A stretch of 64,000 nucleotides of DNA from Chrysomallon squamiferum (GCA_012295275.1 CM022665.1:44922595-44986594); one strand, 5' to 3'; shown: positions 30,128-42,144, counted from the stretch's first letter. Notes: generated by a model from the letters alone, not told the origin. Numbers and translations: made by a program.

Positions 30128-30489
30128 GAAATCGGTATACGATTGTATATATATGATATATTTTCGTCTTCCTCAGCCTCTAATTGGTTACGTTCAATTG
30201 ATGTGACGTTATTATCAATTTCCTTTCCTTCAGGTTTAATATAATTACCTAATTCCCTTACTGCCTCTTCAATCTGAGTTTTTGTATATTCCGATATTCC
30301 TTCAACAGCAGATTCTACAATAGATGTTCCAATATTTATAGCAGGATCTAATAAAACATTATCAGCTCCTATAATTTCTGTAATAGCAGGTGCTGTAGAT
30401 TCTAATATTGCTGATGTAGCAATTTCTACAGACGCATCAAATGCGTATTCTATTATTTCTGTTGCAATTATACCTAATGCAGTGAACAT
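30124..30489 (-). CDS. p122-C, small hydrophobic viral protein, intact
   Basis: 121 codons from ATG 30,489 to a TGA sharing ATGA with the VP-C start. The N-terminal 70 residues are conserved with lineage A (MFTALGIIATEIIEYAFDAS); the acidic tail (EAEEDEN) differs. No cysteines, no recognised domain. It has stayed open with full length across diverged lineages, which argues that it is a real gene. Confidence 0.7.
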   Translation of the reverse strand: MFTALGIIATEIIEYAFDASVEIATSAILESTAPAITEIIGADNVLLDPAINIGTSIVESAVEGISEYTKTQIEEAVRELGNYIKPEGKEIDNNVTSIERNQLEAEEDENISYIYNRIPIS

Positions 30490-30594
30490 GCTATCATAAC
30501 AAATAAATATGTATAAATGAATTAATTATTTAATAAGTATATTATATATAATATATACCGGATATGGCGTGTATATCATGTGACATGTATATGT
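30490..30594 (-). promoter_or_regulatory. p122-C upstream region
   Basis: An AT-rich stretch with TATATAATATATA-like sequence and a TCATGTGACATG E-box variant near 30,577. It lies between the p122-C start and the hairpin and is probably its promoter. Confidence 0.35.
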
Positions 30595-31043
30595 TGGGAC
30601 CTGATAGATCCCAACCCAACTCTTGTTATTGTAAAAAAAACAAAGTATAACACGACTGGTTTTTGGTTTTTGGCCTTTTATCATATGTACTTTTAGCATA
30701 TGATCCTTAGGGCTCAGGCTTCGCCCGAAGGTGCTTAATCACTTTCAGGCTAAAAGTACATTTGGCTTTCAAGACCAAAAACCAAAAACGAGCGGTCTGT
30801 TATACTTTGTTATTGTAAAAAAAACAAAGTTCCTCATTATCGCTCGTTTTTGGCTTTTGGTCTTGAAAGCCAAATGTACTTTTAGCCTGAAAGTGATTAA
30901 GCTCCTTCGGGCGTAGCCTGAGCCCTAAGGATCATAAGCTAAAAGTACATTTGGCTTTCAAGACCAAAAGCCAAATACGAGCGATAATGAGGAACTTTGT
31001 TTTTTTTACAATAACAAGAGTTAGGTTAGAATCTATCATGTCA
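30595..31043. repeat. Two adjacent hairpins, the first with mismatched (hybrid) arms
   Basis: The first (about 30,597-30,830) opens with the CGACTGGTTTTTGG stem known from 25,195-25,410 but closes with the GAGCGGTCTG stem known from 24,990-25,150. Its centre (CCTTAGGGCTCAGGCTTCGCCC) is inverted relative to 25,055-25,110. The second (about 30,815-31,043) is a regular palindrome with CGCTCGTTTTTGG stems. Both are framed by the AACTCTTGTTATTG motif. Confidence 0.8.
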
Positions 31044-31051
31044 CGATTTTA

Positions 31052-31383
31052 TCAAACATATTCTTCTTCTTCTAAATATTGACGTTAAGATGGAGAAACG
31101 TTTTGGTCAATATCCTTTCCACTATCTGAATTAATTAAATCACCAACCTCATTTAATGCTTCTTCAATTTGATTTTTCGTAAATGTTGAAATACCTTTTA
31201 CAGATGCTTCAACAATTGATTGTCCTACGATGTAATAGGTTCCAATATAGCACTTTCAGTTCCTATGATTTCCGCTATAGCTGGAGCAGTTGTTTCTAAA
31301 ATTGCTGATGTAGCTAATTCCACAGAAGCATCAAATGCGAAATTAATTATTTCAGTGGCGATTATACCTAATGCTGTGAACAT
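31052..31383 (-). pseudogene. p122-E remnant without VP
   Basis: Homology to p122 starts at ATG 31,383 (MFTALGIIATEIINFAFDAS) and covers nearly the whole gene, but a one-base deletion near 31,228 shifts the frame and a further in-frame stop lies near the end. It resembles the lineage-D fragment at 1-263 more than lineages A to C. No VP follows: a hairpin starts within 10 bases of its end. It is a relic of another element. Confidence 0.65.
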
Positions 31384-31489
31384 CATAATAACACAAATAA
31401 AAACATAATACAGGAAAATACAATTGTTATCATTTATATATGTTTATTTATATCACGTGATGTGTGATGTAATATATCACGTGATAAAA
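31384..31489 (-). promoter_or_regulatory. p122-E upstream region with E-boxes
   Basis: Contains two ATCACGTGAT E-boxes near 31,453 and 31,478 in AT-rich DNA, like the region at 264-390 upstream of p122-D. Likely remains of the promoter. Confidence 0.4.
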
Positions 31490-31745
31490 AATCGTGACAT
31501 GATAGATTCTAACCTAACTCTTGTTATTGTAAAAAAAAACCAAAGATATACATACCGCTCGCTTTTGGCTTTTGGCTTTCATGACCATAATGCACTTTTA
31601 GCCCGAAGGTGATTTAGCTCCTTCGGGCGTAGCCCTAGCCCTACGGATCATAAGCTAAAAGTGCATTATGGTCATGAAAGCCAAAAGCCAAAAGCGAGCG
31701 GTATGTATAACTTTGTTTTTTTTTACAATAACAAGAGTTAGGCAG
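31490..31745. repeat. Terminal hairpin at the right edge of the main viral array
   Basis: A regular palindrome with ACCGCTCGCTTTTGGC stems and a CTCCTTCGGGCGTAGCCC centre, framed by CTAACCTAACTCTTG and its complement. Viral sequence stops at GAGTTAGG near 31,743; beyond this I see no similarity to the array. This is the best candidate virus/host junction in the window. Confidence 0.8.
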
Positions 31746-32929
31746 AAGTAGTAGTAAAACATTCTTTACATTTTTATCTGGTGTGTTATCTTGTTTAAAT
31801 TGCTGTAACATGACTCAATAATGATGGCTATACTTGAAAAAGAAAAAAAGAATTGACACTCTTAAAAATCCTACTTTCAATCAATAAGTTGAGTGATGAA
31901 AAAAGTTATTTTCCAGATGTGAACAAGAAGGAATTTAACTAAACATAGCCACATATGGACAGTGGTAAATTAGTAATTCTATAAATGTTATCATTACATA
32001 CTTTATATTCCACTTGTAAATACCAAACACATTAAATTTTAATACGAATATATTTCATGTGCTTGTATAAGAAGAGAACAGCATGTACCATGACCTTTTT
32101 CCTTGTAAATGTATAATATGTGAAAGAAAATTTTAATTTATATATCACTGTATTAATCAAAAACGTGTATATATATACATTTGTATGTGTGTAAATATAT
32201 TTTTTCTCAGTGAGGTGATTAATGGACCTAAAATATTTAATGATGCTTTAAGGGTGTGCGTTAATCTCAGATGTATTCTAAATAATCTGAAAAACACAGC
32301 TTGCAGCTGTCTTTCCATGACAAACTGCTGTAAAATCAGACCAGCAGATTTTCTTTATTTTCTGCTTTCACTATTAACATAAAAATAAGTGGTGTTTTTA
32401 ATTATTTATTTTTCTAAATACTTAGTCTGATACCAACATATTCAGTTCTTTTTACATCTTGAATTCTCACACTGATATTTTCTTGTTTAACTGTTTCAAT
32501 TCTGTGTCCTGGGGATTCAGTAATTGTTTTCCAAGAATGCAGTTTAAAATAGACTATTCAAGAACTTTGAATTATAATGCCTATTTATTACCAGTGTCTT
32601 TGTTCAGTTGTGGCTTAATGGTTAAAGCACAGGCCACGGATGCAGTAGGTCAGAAGAAGCGTGATAAAAAGGCTTTTCTCATTACATTTTTCTGTTAAAC
32701 ATTGTTGTTTTCACAGAACTGAAAGTATAATTGGAATAATTTTCAATTCTCTAAGTCCTTGAGATATATTTGATATATATGTCATCAGGGAAGTGTATCT
32801 CTGTCCCTGTTTTTTGTTTTTTGGGTTTTTTTTATATAAATCGCAGTTTTTTTTTTTTATTTTTTTTTTTCCCCTATTAAATTTATCAATGCTATTGTCA
32901 TGTTTTGGCAGTGTTTTCATTGTTGAGAC
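31746..32929. other. Host sequence without recognised gene
   Basis: AT-rich DNA with short, low-complexity open frames only. A stretch near 32,612-32,660 (TGTGGCTTAATGGTTAAAGC) resembles a tRNA-like A box but no B box or cloverleaf is seen. I see no coding exon I can support. Confidence 0.5.
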
Positions 32930-35150
32930 ATTGGAGTATGACACACCCTCATTTACTCCTTGATTCAGTGAAGAGTTTCTCTCTTTTTTTTTAATTATTT
33001 ATTTATTTATTTTTTATTCTTCTTCTTTAATTATTATTATGATTATGATTATTATTATTATTATTATTTTTTTTTTTTTCCCAACTCCTGGAAAGGAGAA
33101 ATGACAAGCAGGGATATTAAGAAATTAAAATATATTAGTAATAAAAATGTGAAATGTATCAATAATGTTACTCTGCCCGTGATATTATTGATATATATAT
33201 ATATAAATATTTTGTTGATAATAATCTGAATTAGTCAGATTTGCTAAAGTTTAGTAATGGTTAAGACTCATTCATAGATGTTGTTTGAACATATGGCAGA
33301 CATGTTAGAGATTAGCTGCTCAATCTCTAACAGACTTGCCCGTCCAGTAATTAAACATGTATAAGTGTCCGTGAATACTAGAAGTATTCTTTTTATCCTT
33401 TCAATTTTATTCATTGAGTTAATTTCTAATTATTTCCTGCTTTGTCAAATTTCCTTTTTCTTGGAGTGGGTAGCTCTTTTCAAAAAGGAAAGAGTAAGGA
33501 ACAAAACAACATGCATCTGAAACCTCTTCATGTACATACAGGTTTATACATTTCTAAAACACCATCATATAGATTAACTAGTTATCAGTGAGAAACATGC
33601 TTTTGATTAGTTTTGTCCTTTTTTTTTTCATTCTTAAGACACCCCCTCATTTCTTCTTGGTTATAGTGAAGTGTGTCTTTCTCTGTTTTATTTTGTTTTT
33701 TGTTGTTTTTCATTTTGTTTTTTTCATCAAAGCTATCAATGAGAAAAGTGCTGTTGATGAGTTTTGACAATTTTTTCATTCTTAAGACATAATTGCCAAA
33801 GACAATATCCTCATTTTCTCTGATACACTGAAATGTCTGTCTTTCAGTTTTATTTATTTATTTTTTTGTTTTTTTAATTATTTATTTATTAAAGATATCA
33901 ATGAGAAAAATGCTGTTGATGAGTTTGGCAATTGTTTCATTTTCAAGACATATTTGATTATGACATACCATCATTTCTTCTTTGATGACTCGTATTCGTC
34001 TGTTTTCCTGTTCTTTTTTTTTTTTTTTTTTTTTTTCATTTGGTTTTGGGGTTTTTCCCCATCAAAACTATCAATGAAAAACAAGCTGTTGATGAGTTTT
34101 TGTAATTTTTTCATTCTTGAGACATAATTGACAAAGATATGCATGCCCTCATTTCTTCTTCAGTGCAGAGAAATGTGTGTCGGTCTCAGGTCTGTGTATT
34201 TGTTTGTTTGGTTTTGTTTTTTCTTTCATTAAAGCTGTCACTGAGAAACATGCCATTGAGTTTATGCATTTTTTTTTTTTTTCATTCTTGAGACATAACC
34301 CTAATTTCTTCTTTGTCACAGTGATATGGCTTTGTCTTTCTGTTTTATTTGTTGCTTCCCTTTTTTTCAATGAGAAATATCAAATTGATGAGTTTTGGCA
34401 AATTTTTTCATTCTTGAGAGACAATTGACAAAGATATGCATACCCTCATTTCTTCTTTGATGCAGATAAATGTCTGTCTGTCTTTCAGCTTTATTTGTTA
34501 GTTTGTTTGTATGTTTTGTTTTTTCTTTTAAGCTATCATTGAGAAAAATGCTCTTAATGAGTTTCTGCATTTTTTTCATTCTAGAGACATATTTGAGTAT
34601 GACACAACCATCATTTCTTCTTTCATGCAGTGAACTCTGTCATTCTGCTTCTTTTTTTCCTTTTTTTTCCCCCTTTCCAATCTGTCAGTGAGAGACATGC
34701 TCTTGATAAGTTTTTGCAATTTTTCAGTATTGAGAGATAACTGACAAAGACAGACATGCCCTCATTTCTTCTTCAGTGCAGTGAATGTCTGCCTTTCAGT
34801 TTTATTTCTCACTTCGTTTTCTGGGGGCTTTTTTTCTTTTTTTCTTTTTTTCAAATTAAAGTTGTAAGTGAGAAACATGCTCATGACGAGTTTTCACCAT
34901 TTTTTTTAATTCTTGAGACATATTTGAGTATGTCGTACCATCATTTCTTCTTTGTTTCAGTGATAAGGCTTTGTCTTTCTGTTTTATATGTTAGTTTCAA
35001 TGTGGCCTTTTATTTAAAAAAATATTTCTCCTCCCCATTAGAACTGGTAATAAGGACAATGCTGTTGATGAGTTTTGGCAATTTGTTTTCATTCTTTAGA
35101 CATGATTGACAAAGACTTGCCCTCATTTCATTTAGATACAATGAAGAGTC
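32930..35150. repeat. Tandem array of about 160-bp units
   Basis: About ten or eleven imperfect units. Each carries a phrase like CTCATTTCTTCTTTGATGCAGTGAAATGTCTGTCTTTC, a T-rich tract, a GAGAAACATGCTGTTGATGAG block and CATTCTTGAGACATA. Starts of the CATTTCTTCTT phrase lie near 33,649, 33,811, 33,971, 34,149, 34,303, 34,447, 34,610, 34,760, 34,942 and 35,123. Several short open frames here are repeat artefacts. Probably a non-coding minisatellite. Confidence 0.75.
33091..33507. repeat. Direct repeat, left copy
   Basis: Starts GAAAGGAGAAATGACAAGCA and is nearly identical to 35,702-36,132, including the CTCTGCCCGTGATATTATTG block, the AT dinucleotide run and AGTAGCTC-like end. It lies inside the left part of the tandem array, so the array may have grown between the two copies. 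Confidence 0.8.
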
Positions 35151-35701
35151 TTTTATTTTTTCATTCATTCATTCATTATTATTATTATTATTATTATTAT
35201 ATTATTTTTTTTTTTTTTTAGTTTTGTCTTTAATTTTTTTTTTTTTTTTGAATTGAAAATTGCATTAAAATATTAAATTTGCCAACACTTTTTACTATTC
35301 TTCACATAATTTTTGACAAGTATTGTATAGTTTTTTATGAAACTATTTTAAAACGGATTGTACTTTTCTGTATTCACTGACAGAAAATATGTTAACTGTT
35401 TTTTTTTTATTTGTTGTTGTTTGTTTTTATTGTATTTTGATGCAAAGCTGTAGTGTTTTTTTTTTTTTTTCTTTATTCAGCTTTTACATATATGTACCAA
35501 ATACAGCTGAATATTGATAATTGATAACTCCTTCCACTTTGTCAAAACTACCTGATTTATAAAAAAAAGAAAAACAATTAATATGAATTAGGTTTGTCTT
35601 CAATTGGAAAGAAGGAAATGTTCACTGGAATGATTCTGCTGAATTTAATGAATAAATGAACCAATCAGCATTGCTTTAAAACTGCAGTTGTTTGTAATGC
35701 A
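35151..35701. other. Low-complexity host spacer
   Basis: (ATT)n, poly(T) and AT-rich sequence between the tandem array and the right direct repeat. No gene seen. Confidence 0.5.
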
Positions 35702-36132
35702 GGAAAGGAGAAATGACAAGCATGGATATTAAGAAATTAAAATATATTAGTAATAAAAATGTGAAATGTATCAATAATGTTACTCTGCCCGTGATATTAT
35801 TGATATATATATATATATATATATAAATATTTTGTTGATTATAATCTGAATTAGTCAGATTTGCTAAAGTTTAGTAATGGTTAAGACTCATTCATAGATG
35901 TTGTTTGAACATATGGCAGACATGTTAGAGATTAGCTGCTCAATCTCTAACAGACTTGCCCGTCCAGTAATTAAACATGTACAGGTGTCCGTGAATACTA
36001 GAAGTATTCTTTTTATCCTTTCTGTTTTATTCATTGAGTTAATTTCTAATTATTTCCTGCTTTGTCAAATTTCCTTTTTCTTGGAGTGGGTAGCTCTTTT
36101 TAAAAAGGAAAGAGGAACAAGTAAGGAACAAA
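35702..36132. repeat. Direct repeat, right copy
   Basis: Second copy of 33,091-33,507. The main differences are a longer (AT)n tract near 35,802-35,825 and a few substitutions. No coding potential seen. Confidence 0.8.
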
Positions 36133-36891
36133 TCACCACCCACTCTTTATGTTAGAGAACTTCTTAATACCTTACATTCATGTTTTAAAATTCAGAAAGA
36201 TTATAATAAACAGCATATTTTAAAGCAGTTAGAAAATATGTTTTTAGGATTTCTTGAAATATCAATTCTATTTTCTTTATGAAAATTCCTGTCGAATAAC
36301 AATTGTAATGAATATTTATTTATAATGTGCAATATTACTCCTCTAGGAATTCATATATGAGAATTAAACTTAAACACTGATGTGCAAAACTCAATCATAT
36401 ACACATACCTATGTGTTCATATGTATACAGAAATATAATATAACGGTTGTTATTACTTTCAGTGGTATAAATAAAAAATAAAAATTCATCTTTAGTACTT
36501 GCATTTGTCATTTGTATTTTAATGTAAATCTTCATTTAATGGGAATAAAAACTGCTTCAGAAGCTGTGCTCTGTTTGAAAATAATTTATTTTCTTTTTAG
36601 TCAGATTTCAATATTTCTTTAAAACCTGTTTTTTATTTTACTTTATCGTATTTTATTTTTATTGTTTTATCAATATATTTGTGAGTGTGTTTGATCTAAA
36701 TTTTCCTTTATCAGCTACCACCCTTGAATCCTTTCACAAGAAAGTGATGACTACCATAACAACCAGAACCAGCTTTCTAAGAGAAGTCAAGTTAAAGTGA
36801 TGGGTTTAAATTTATTGAAGTGAAAGTACAGCTTGCAGAATGAAAATGTTAGAGTTCTGTCATTGAAAAGAATCAATTCATTTTTGAGAAT

Positions 36892-36942
<51 letters not shown>

Positions 36943-36977
36943 CATTCACATGAATTCCAACCCACATAAAGTCCAAT

Positions 36978-37022
<45 letters not shown>

Positions 37023-37757
37023 AATGCACTGTGACTTGAACAAACACTCTACCCAAGCTGAGTAGTAAACATTGTTCTTCCCGATTGGCTAATATATATC
37101 ACTGTTTGATCATGTAATAATTCTTCCTATTAAAACCAAATAAACATAAAATAACAGTTGTGACTGCATTGCACCTCGACATACTCCATCATTAAAGCAT
37201 ATCAGATAGACAATATTAGAGAGGAAACCCACTACCATCATTGCATGGAGCCTTAGACATTTGTACTGAATAGCTGCAGGATGTATTATATCTTAATCTT
37301 CCCCATGACAGGATAAAATGTACAAAAACCTTTGATATTCAGGCTTTGATCTCTGGTTGGAATGAAAAATAATAATTAAACTATTCTGCAAGTTAAAATG
37401 AAGTAACGTCATTATGTGTGTATTTGTGTTCAAATAATTCTGTTTAATTTATGACATCTAAAATGATTTGTTTGGTTGTATATCTGTGAATTTATTTATC
37501 AGTAACTATCGGATCTTTCAACATGTATTCCATATATTAATAAAAACATTAATTAACTATATTTTAACAATAATATTTTTGCTTTTACAATGAATGATGA
37601 AAAGAAATAAGAAGATAAAATTAGAAAGATTGGAGAAAGAAAAAAAAACCCAAATATTTATAGATAAAGAAAGAACCTAGATGAAAATACTCATTTTCAA
37701 AAATATATAACATAATAATTAGTTATTATTTTTGTCAGTTTTGTTTGTCTTGTTAAA
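36133..37757. other. Host spacer with (CT)n and (CA)n microsatellites
   Basis: AT-rich sequence with (CT)n at 36,894-36,939 and (CA)n at 36,980-37,018. No exon or transposon recognised. It ends where NS1 homology begins at 37,758. Confidence 0.6.
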
Positions 37758-38375
37758 TTGTATTTGCTTCAAAATCTCAAAAAGAGCGAAACTCTTAAAC
37801 ATGCATACAATCTCATACATCCAAAGATGTTTACCGTTGGATATGAACCTACTGATGATGAGATTAATATTGGATTAGAAAACGATCGTGAATATTTCAT
37901 CAACAAACACAATAACAACATTGAGGATAATACGTTCGAAGGCAAAAACAGTTACTTTCAAGACAATTTTGACGATAGTCAATCTGTTTTGGGAACACAA
38001 CATATTGTTCTAAATGATGATCCAATGATCAGTGGAGCAACTTCAGATAAGATAGATTATGTTATCATATCGAGTGATGAAGATAACAATGATGACGTCG
38101 ATAAATATAATCCATCTCAGGATCTATTCATTAAAAGTCAACAATCTCGAAATGATAAATGTTCTCAATCACAAGGATTAAAACGCAAACGCGATGATAA
38201 TTCAGATGATGAAATTGATCCACACTTCATTACGGTGGGAAGAGAACCGGAAGATCCTGAAACAAAAAGATTCAAATATTACATACCGGAAACCCAACCA
38301 TTCCTTGATATGTTTACGCAAACTATCTTGAAAACTCAGATCGAATCGTTTAACAAGCATAAATCAGACAATTGA
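37758..38375 (+). pseudogene. NS1: NS1 C-terminal fragment (orphan viral insertion)
   Basis: A 205-codon open frame without its own ATG, matching NS1-1 and NS1-2 from the residues after helicase motif C (LYLLQNLKKSETLKHAYNLI) to the natural C-terminus. It keeps the acidic NPSQDLFI tail, a basic KRKRDD cluster and the PEDPETKRFKYYIP block. The frame is open but the nickase and ATPase domains are absent, so no replicative function is possible. It is on the plus strand, followed by 3' AT-rich DNA and a hairpin, exactly the NS1-hairpin end of an element. Sequence distance from NS1-2 shows yet another lineage. Confidence 0.85.
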
Positions 38376-38503
38376 ACTGAAATACAAACGTTACTTAAAA
38401 CTATAATTAAGTGATTAATGTTATAATGTTTATATAAATGTTTAAATAACTAAATATAATAATAAAATGATTGTTATTTGTTAATATGTAATTATTAAAC
38501 ATG

Positions 38504-38768
38504 ACCTGATAGATTTCTACCTAACTCTTGTTTACTGTTAAAAAAACAAAGTACCACTATTAACTGGATTTCTGGCTTTTGGCTTTTTAACCACAATGTA
38601 CTTTTAGCTTATGATCCTTAGGGTTCCGGCTACGCCCGAAGGAACTCATCACCTTCGGGCTAAAAGTACATTATGGTTAAAAATCCAAAAGCCAGAAATC
38701 CAGTTAATAGTGGAACTTTGTTTTTTTAACAGTAAATAGGTTGAAATCTATCAGGTCATGTTTTATTA
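38504..38768. repeat. Viral terminal hairpin at the orphan fragment
   Basis: A palindrome with AACTGGATTTCTGGCTTTTGGC stems, TGTACTTTTAGC inner stem and a CCTTAGGGTTCCGGCTACGC centre. It is framed by ATGACCTGATAGATTTCTACC on the left and its complement on the right (ATCTATCAGGTCAT). The right edge lies about 15 bases from the end of the nearest DDX52-like exon. Confidence 0.85.
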
Positions 38769-38999
38769 TTAAAGTCTTGTTACCTTCTGCGATTTATTAC
38801 GTCATCCTCTCTGAAGAAAGTAATTGCTTTTCTCCTCATTCCTTAAAAAACCTTTCTACCTGTAAAAAAAATAAAGAATAATAATAATATAATAAATTAC
38901 AAAAAACAAAAACCCAACTAATTGTAAGTTATCTGCTATAATAAATGGAATTTTATGATACAGTTTGCAGAAAATTAAGAACCTCTAAAACTCTCAAAG

Positions 39000-39387
39000 C
39001 ATTTAATGAAATAAAATCATACAGTTTATAATTATCTTTTAACATATTTATATATCTATCACAAATTAAGAGAAAAAACAAAATAAATTTGAAAATTTAA
39101 ATAAATAAATAAATAATATAAAATAAATAAAATAAAAAAGATGTATCTTTACAATGTGGTATTTAATCAAATAAAATTGATAATTAATAAATCATTTAAT
39201 ATTATATTTATATATTCAAATTTAAAATGAAAAAAAAATTTAATTTAAAAATTTAAATAAAATAAAAAGATCTATCTTAAATAACATGGTATTTGATAAA
39301 ATAAAATTGTATATAATTTATAATCAACATTTAATATTATATTTATGTTTTTATCATAAACTAAATGAAAAACAGAATTAAAAAGAC

Positions 39388-39421
<34 letters not shown>

Positions 39422-39870
39422 TATAAAGAAATAAAAGAAACAAAAAAGATAATGTGTCTTATTTATGTTCAATATTTCTGTCATCAATATAAAGCTATTG
39501 AAAAAAAAAAAAAAAAAATATATATATATAAATATAAAAAAGAAAGAAAGAAAATAAATAAAAACAGTAAATATATTTATAAAATAATTATGTAACAAAT
39601 ATATATACATTCTCATGACAATGTCAAAAAAATTATATATCTTTGTTAACTAATAATTAAATTAAGAATATATTATGAAAATAATTAAAAGAAATTTAAT
39701 CAGTACAGAATTCTCCCTTATTGCTTAATAGTCTATAAAAGATATAAATTAAATAAAAATAAAAATAACATACTTCTTTTCATAATAAATACATCTTAAC
39801 TATATCCTCATTTTGATAAAAAAACAAAAATTTAAAAAACAAAGATAATAATAAAAAAATATAAAAAACT
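39000..39870. repeat. AT-rich intronic low complexity within the DDX52 relic
   Basis: Poly(A), (TAA)n at about 39,390-39,420 and AT dinucleotide tracts. The 114-codon minus-strand frame here is an artefact of low complexity. Confidence 0.6.
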
Positions 39871-41598
39871 TACCTGTATCTGTGTTGTATCTGCATGTAT
39901 GACATCAACACCGATTCCCTCGTAAATCAGTTCATGAAACAGTTGTTTTGTTTTTTCCTTGTATCGAACAAAAATTAACACGGGTGGCTGCATTCCCTGT
40001 ACTCTTTAAACATCATGAAAATAAGATACAGGAACTTTTTAGTAACCTTATTCTTTGATTCTCTTAATACATCAAGATTTTTTGGTCTGTTTATTTTATT
40101 TTATTTATTTATTATTTTTCTTTACAAACAGAAAATATAAAAAATAACTTCTATACCTTATTCGTTTAATCTCTAAAATGCAAAGATTGTTGCTTTTTTA
40201 TGGGTTTTTATTTTTTGGTTACTTATTTGTTTTTAAAATTGTAATTTAAAAGGTAAAAATACATACTTTTACCTCCTGTTTGAGATTTCTAATGGCCAGT
40301 AATTTCCTGCACTCTGTACCCACAAACAAGAATTCCTGTTCTACATTTTCTGTTGCTGAATTTCAGTAAAAAATAAAAATTATATTTGGAATAAAAAAAT
40401 AAAAAAATAAAAATATTTCAGTAATCTGTATTGATTCCATGCACTGCAGTTAACATTGGTATTCTAGTATATTTTGTCCATTTCCAAGTCATGGTTTTAC
40501 ATGGTTTTTCTTAATGTGTTGATTAGTTGTTTCTTACAAAAATATGTCTAAATGGTATTAGCCTAAAGCCTGAATTGTTTTTTTTTTTCTTGTTAATGTG
40601 TTCTTCATATTTCTTTTTAAAATGTATCTAAATGGTTCTAACAAAAAAGTCTTAATGCAAGTAATTGTTTTATCCTACACACCAATATTAACAAATAATA
40701 AAGTATGCAATAAAATAGTAAGTCTGCAAATAAACATAATCTAAATATGTTTAATCTTACCTGGCTCCAACATACACCTGTATGACATTGTCGAGATTCA
40801 GTCTGCACCACTCTTCAACATCAAAGGCAAATGTAGCACTGAACATAGCTCTTCTCACATTGCCCGAGTCACATGCTTTGTAAATTTCTGCTAACTACAA
40901 GAAAGAATCAGACAATGAAATATACTTAACCAGATCTCATTGTATGAGCTTGAACTGATTTTTAATATAAATTTAACTTTCATGTCCTAAATTAATAACA
41001 GTAACAATAATCATCATGATCATCATTATATTATGAAGACTCAATTTGTTATGTAGTTTAGATATTGGTTATCAGGAAAATGTTTTCGGCAAAGTCCAAA
41101 AAATTTTCAATTCATTTTGTTATAATCTAATTATTTATAACAAAAATACTGAATTTTAACAAATATTTAACCTATTCAGGTAACTGTTAATAGAAAGCAA
41201 CAGACAATAATTATAAGATGTTTTAAAATATATAGTAATATTATTAGCAGTAATAAAAGAAAACAAAATTAATAAAACAATAAATCAAAAAAAGTTTGTA
41301 AATCTATTGACAATAAATTCACTAAATAAAAAATACTTTATCTCACACCTGATATCTAAATCCAGTTCTGCCTTCTTCAAATCATTTGTCTGCCTCATCC
41401 AATACAAGCCTCTCAATACTGTAAATAAAAATAATAAAATAATGTAGTAAGTGTTCATTTCAAAACGTAATAAAGTACTGATACATACTCATTTCAAGAT
41501 TTGTCTCTGAACTAGTAAAATTTGGAATAACTATAAACATTAAAATTTATTTAATTGTTTAGTCACAATGTTTCTGTAATAAAGTCATCATTTATTTT

Positions 41599-41600
<2 letters not shown>

Positions 41601-41639
<39 letters not shown>
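41601..41639. repeat. (AC)n microsatellite
   Basis: A pure AC dinucleotide run in an intron of the DDX52 relic. Confidence 0.95.
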
Positions 41640-41641
<2 letters not shown>

Positions 41642-41809
41642 AATAAAATATAATAAAAAGTTACCTGCTGCAATTTACTACTGGAGGAATCTGAGTCTGT
41701 TTTAGTAAGTAAACCAGTCTGTTTGCAGTTGTAACCAATGTATCTGAAAAGAGATAACATATTTTAATGTTATTTTTATAATTATTTTATTTAATGAAAT
41801 GTCTGAAAA

Positions 41810-41811
<2 letters not shown>

Positions 41812-41862
<51 letters not shown>
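41812..41862. repeat. (TAA)n microsatellite
   Basis: A pure TAA trinucleotide run of about 17 units in an intron of the DDX52 relic. Confidence 0.95.
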
Positions 41863-41864
<2 letters not shown>

Positions 41865-42144
41865 TTTTTATTAATTAATATCCTTGCCAAACAATTTTAA
41901 AATAAACAAACAAATGCTGAGTTTTTAATTTTAAAAAATATATTTATATCAAATTACTAAGTTATTTAATAAGAAGAAATATTTAAAATCTCACAGTTTT
42001 ACTTTTCATCTTTTGGGCCAAACTTTTTAGTACCTGTACTAGCTTTCTCTATGCAGTGAATCCTGAAACCTTTCTGAGTCTTTTGAGTTCTGTGGTTGTC
42101 TATTAAAAAATAAAAAAGAACCCTCACATGAGAAAATATTGAGG

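Noticed and set aside
32605-32665. Possible tRNA or tRNA-derived SINE head
   Set aside because: Only an A-box-like TGGCTTAATGGTTAAAGC is visible; no B box, no cloverleaf and no repeated body were found.
39272-39616. 114-codon minus-strand ORF
   Set aside because: It is made of poly(A/T) and TAA-repeat translation (runs of Tyr, Phe and Ile) with no recognisable domain.
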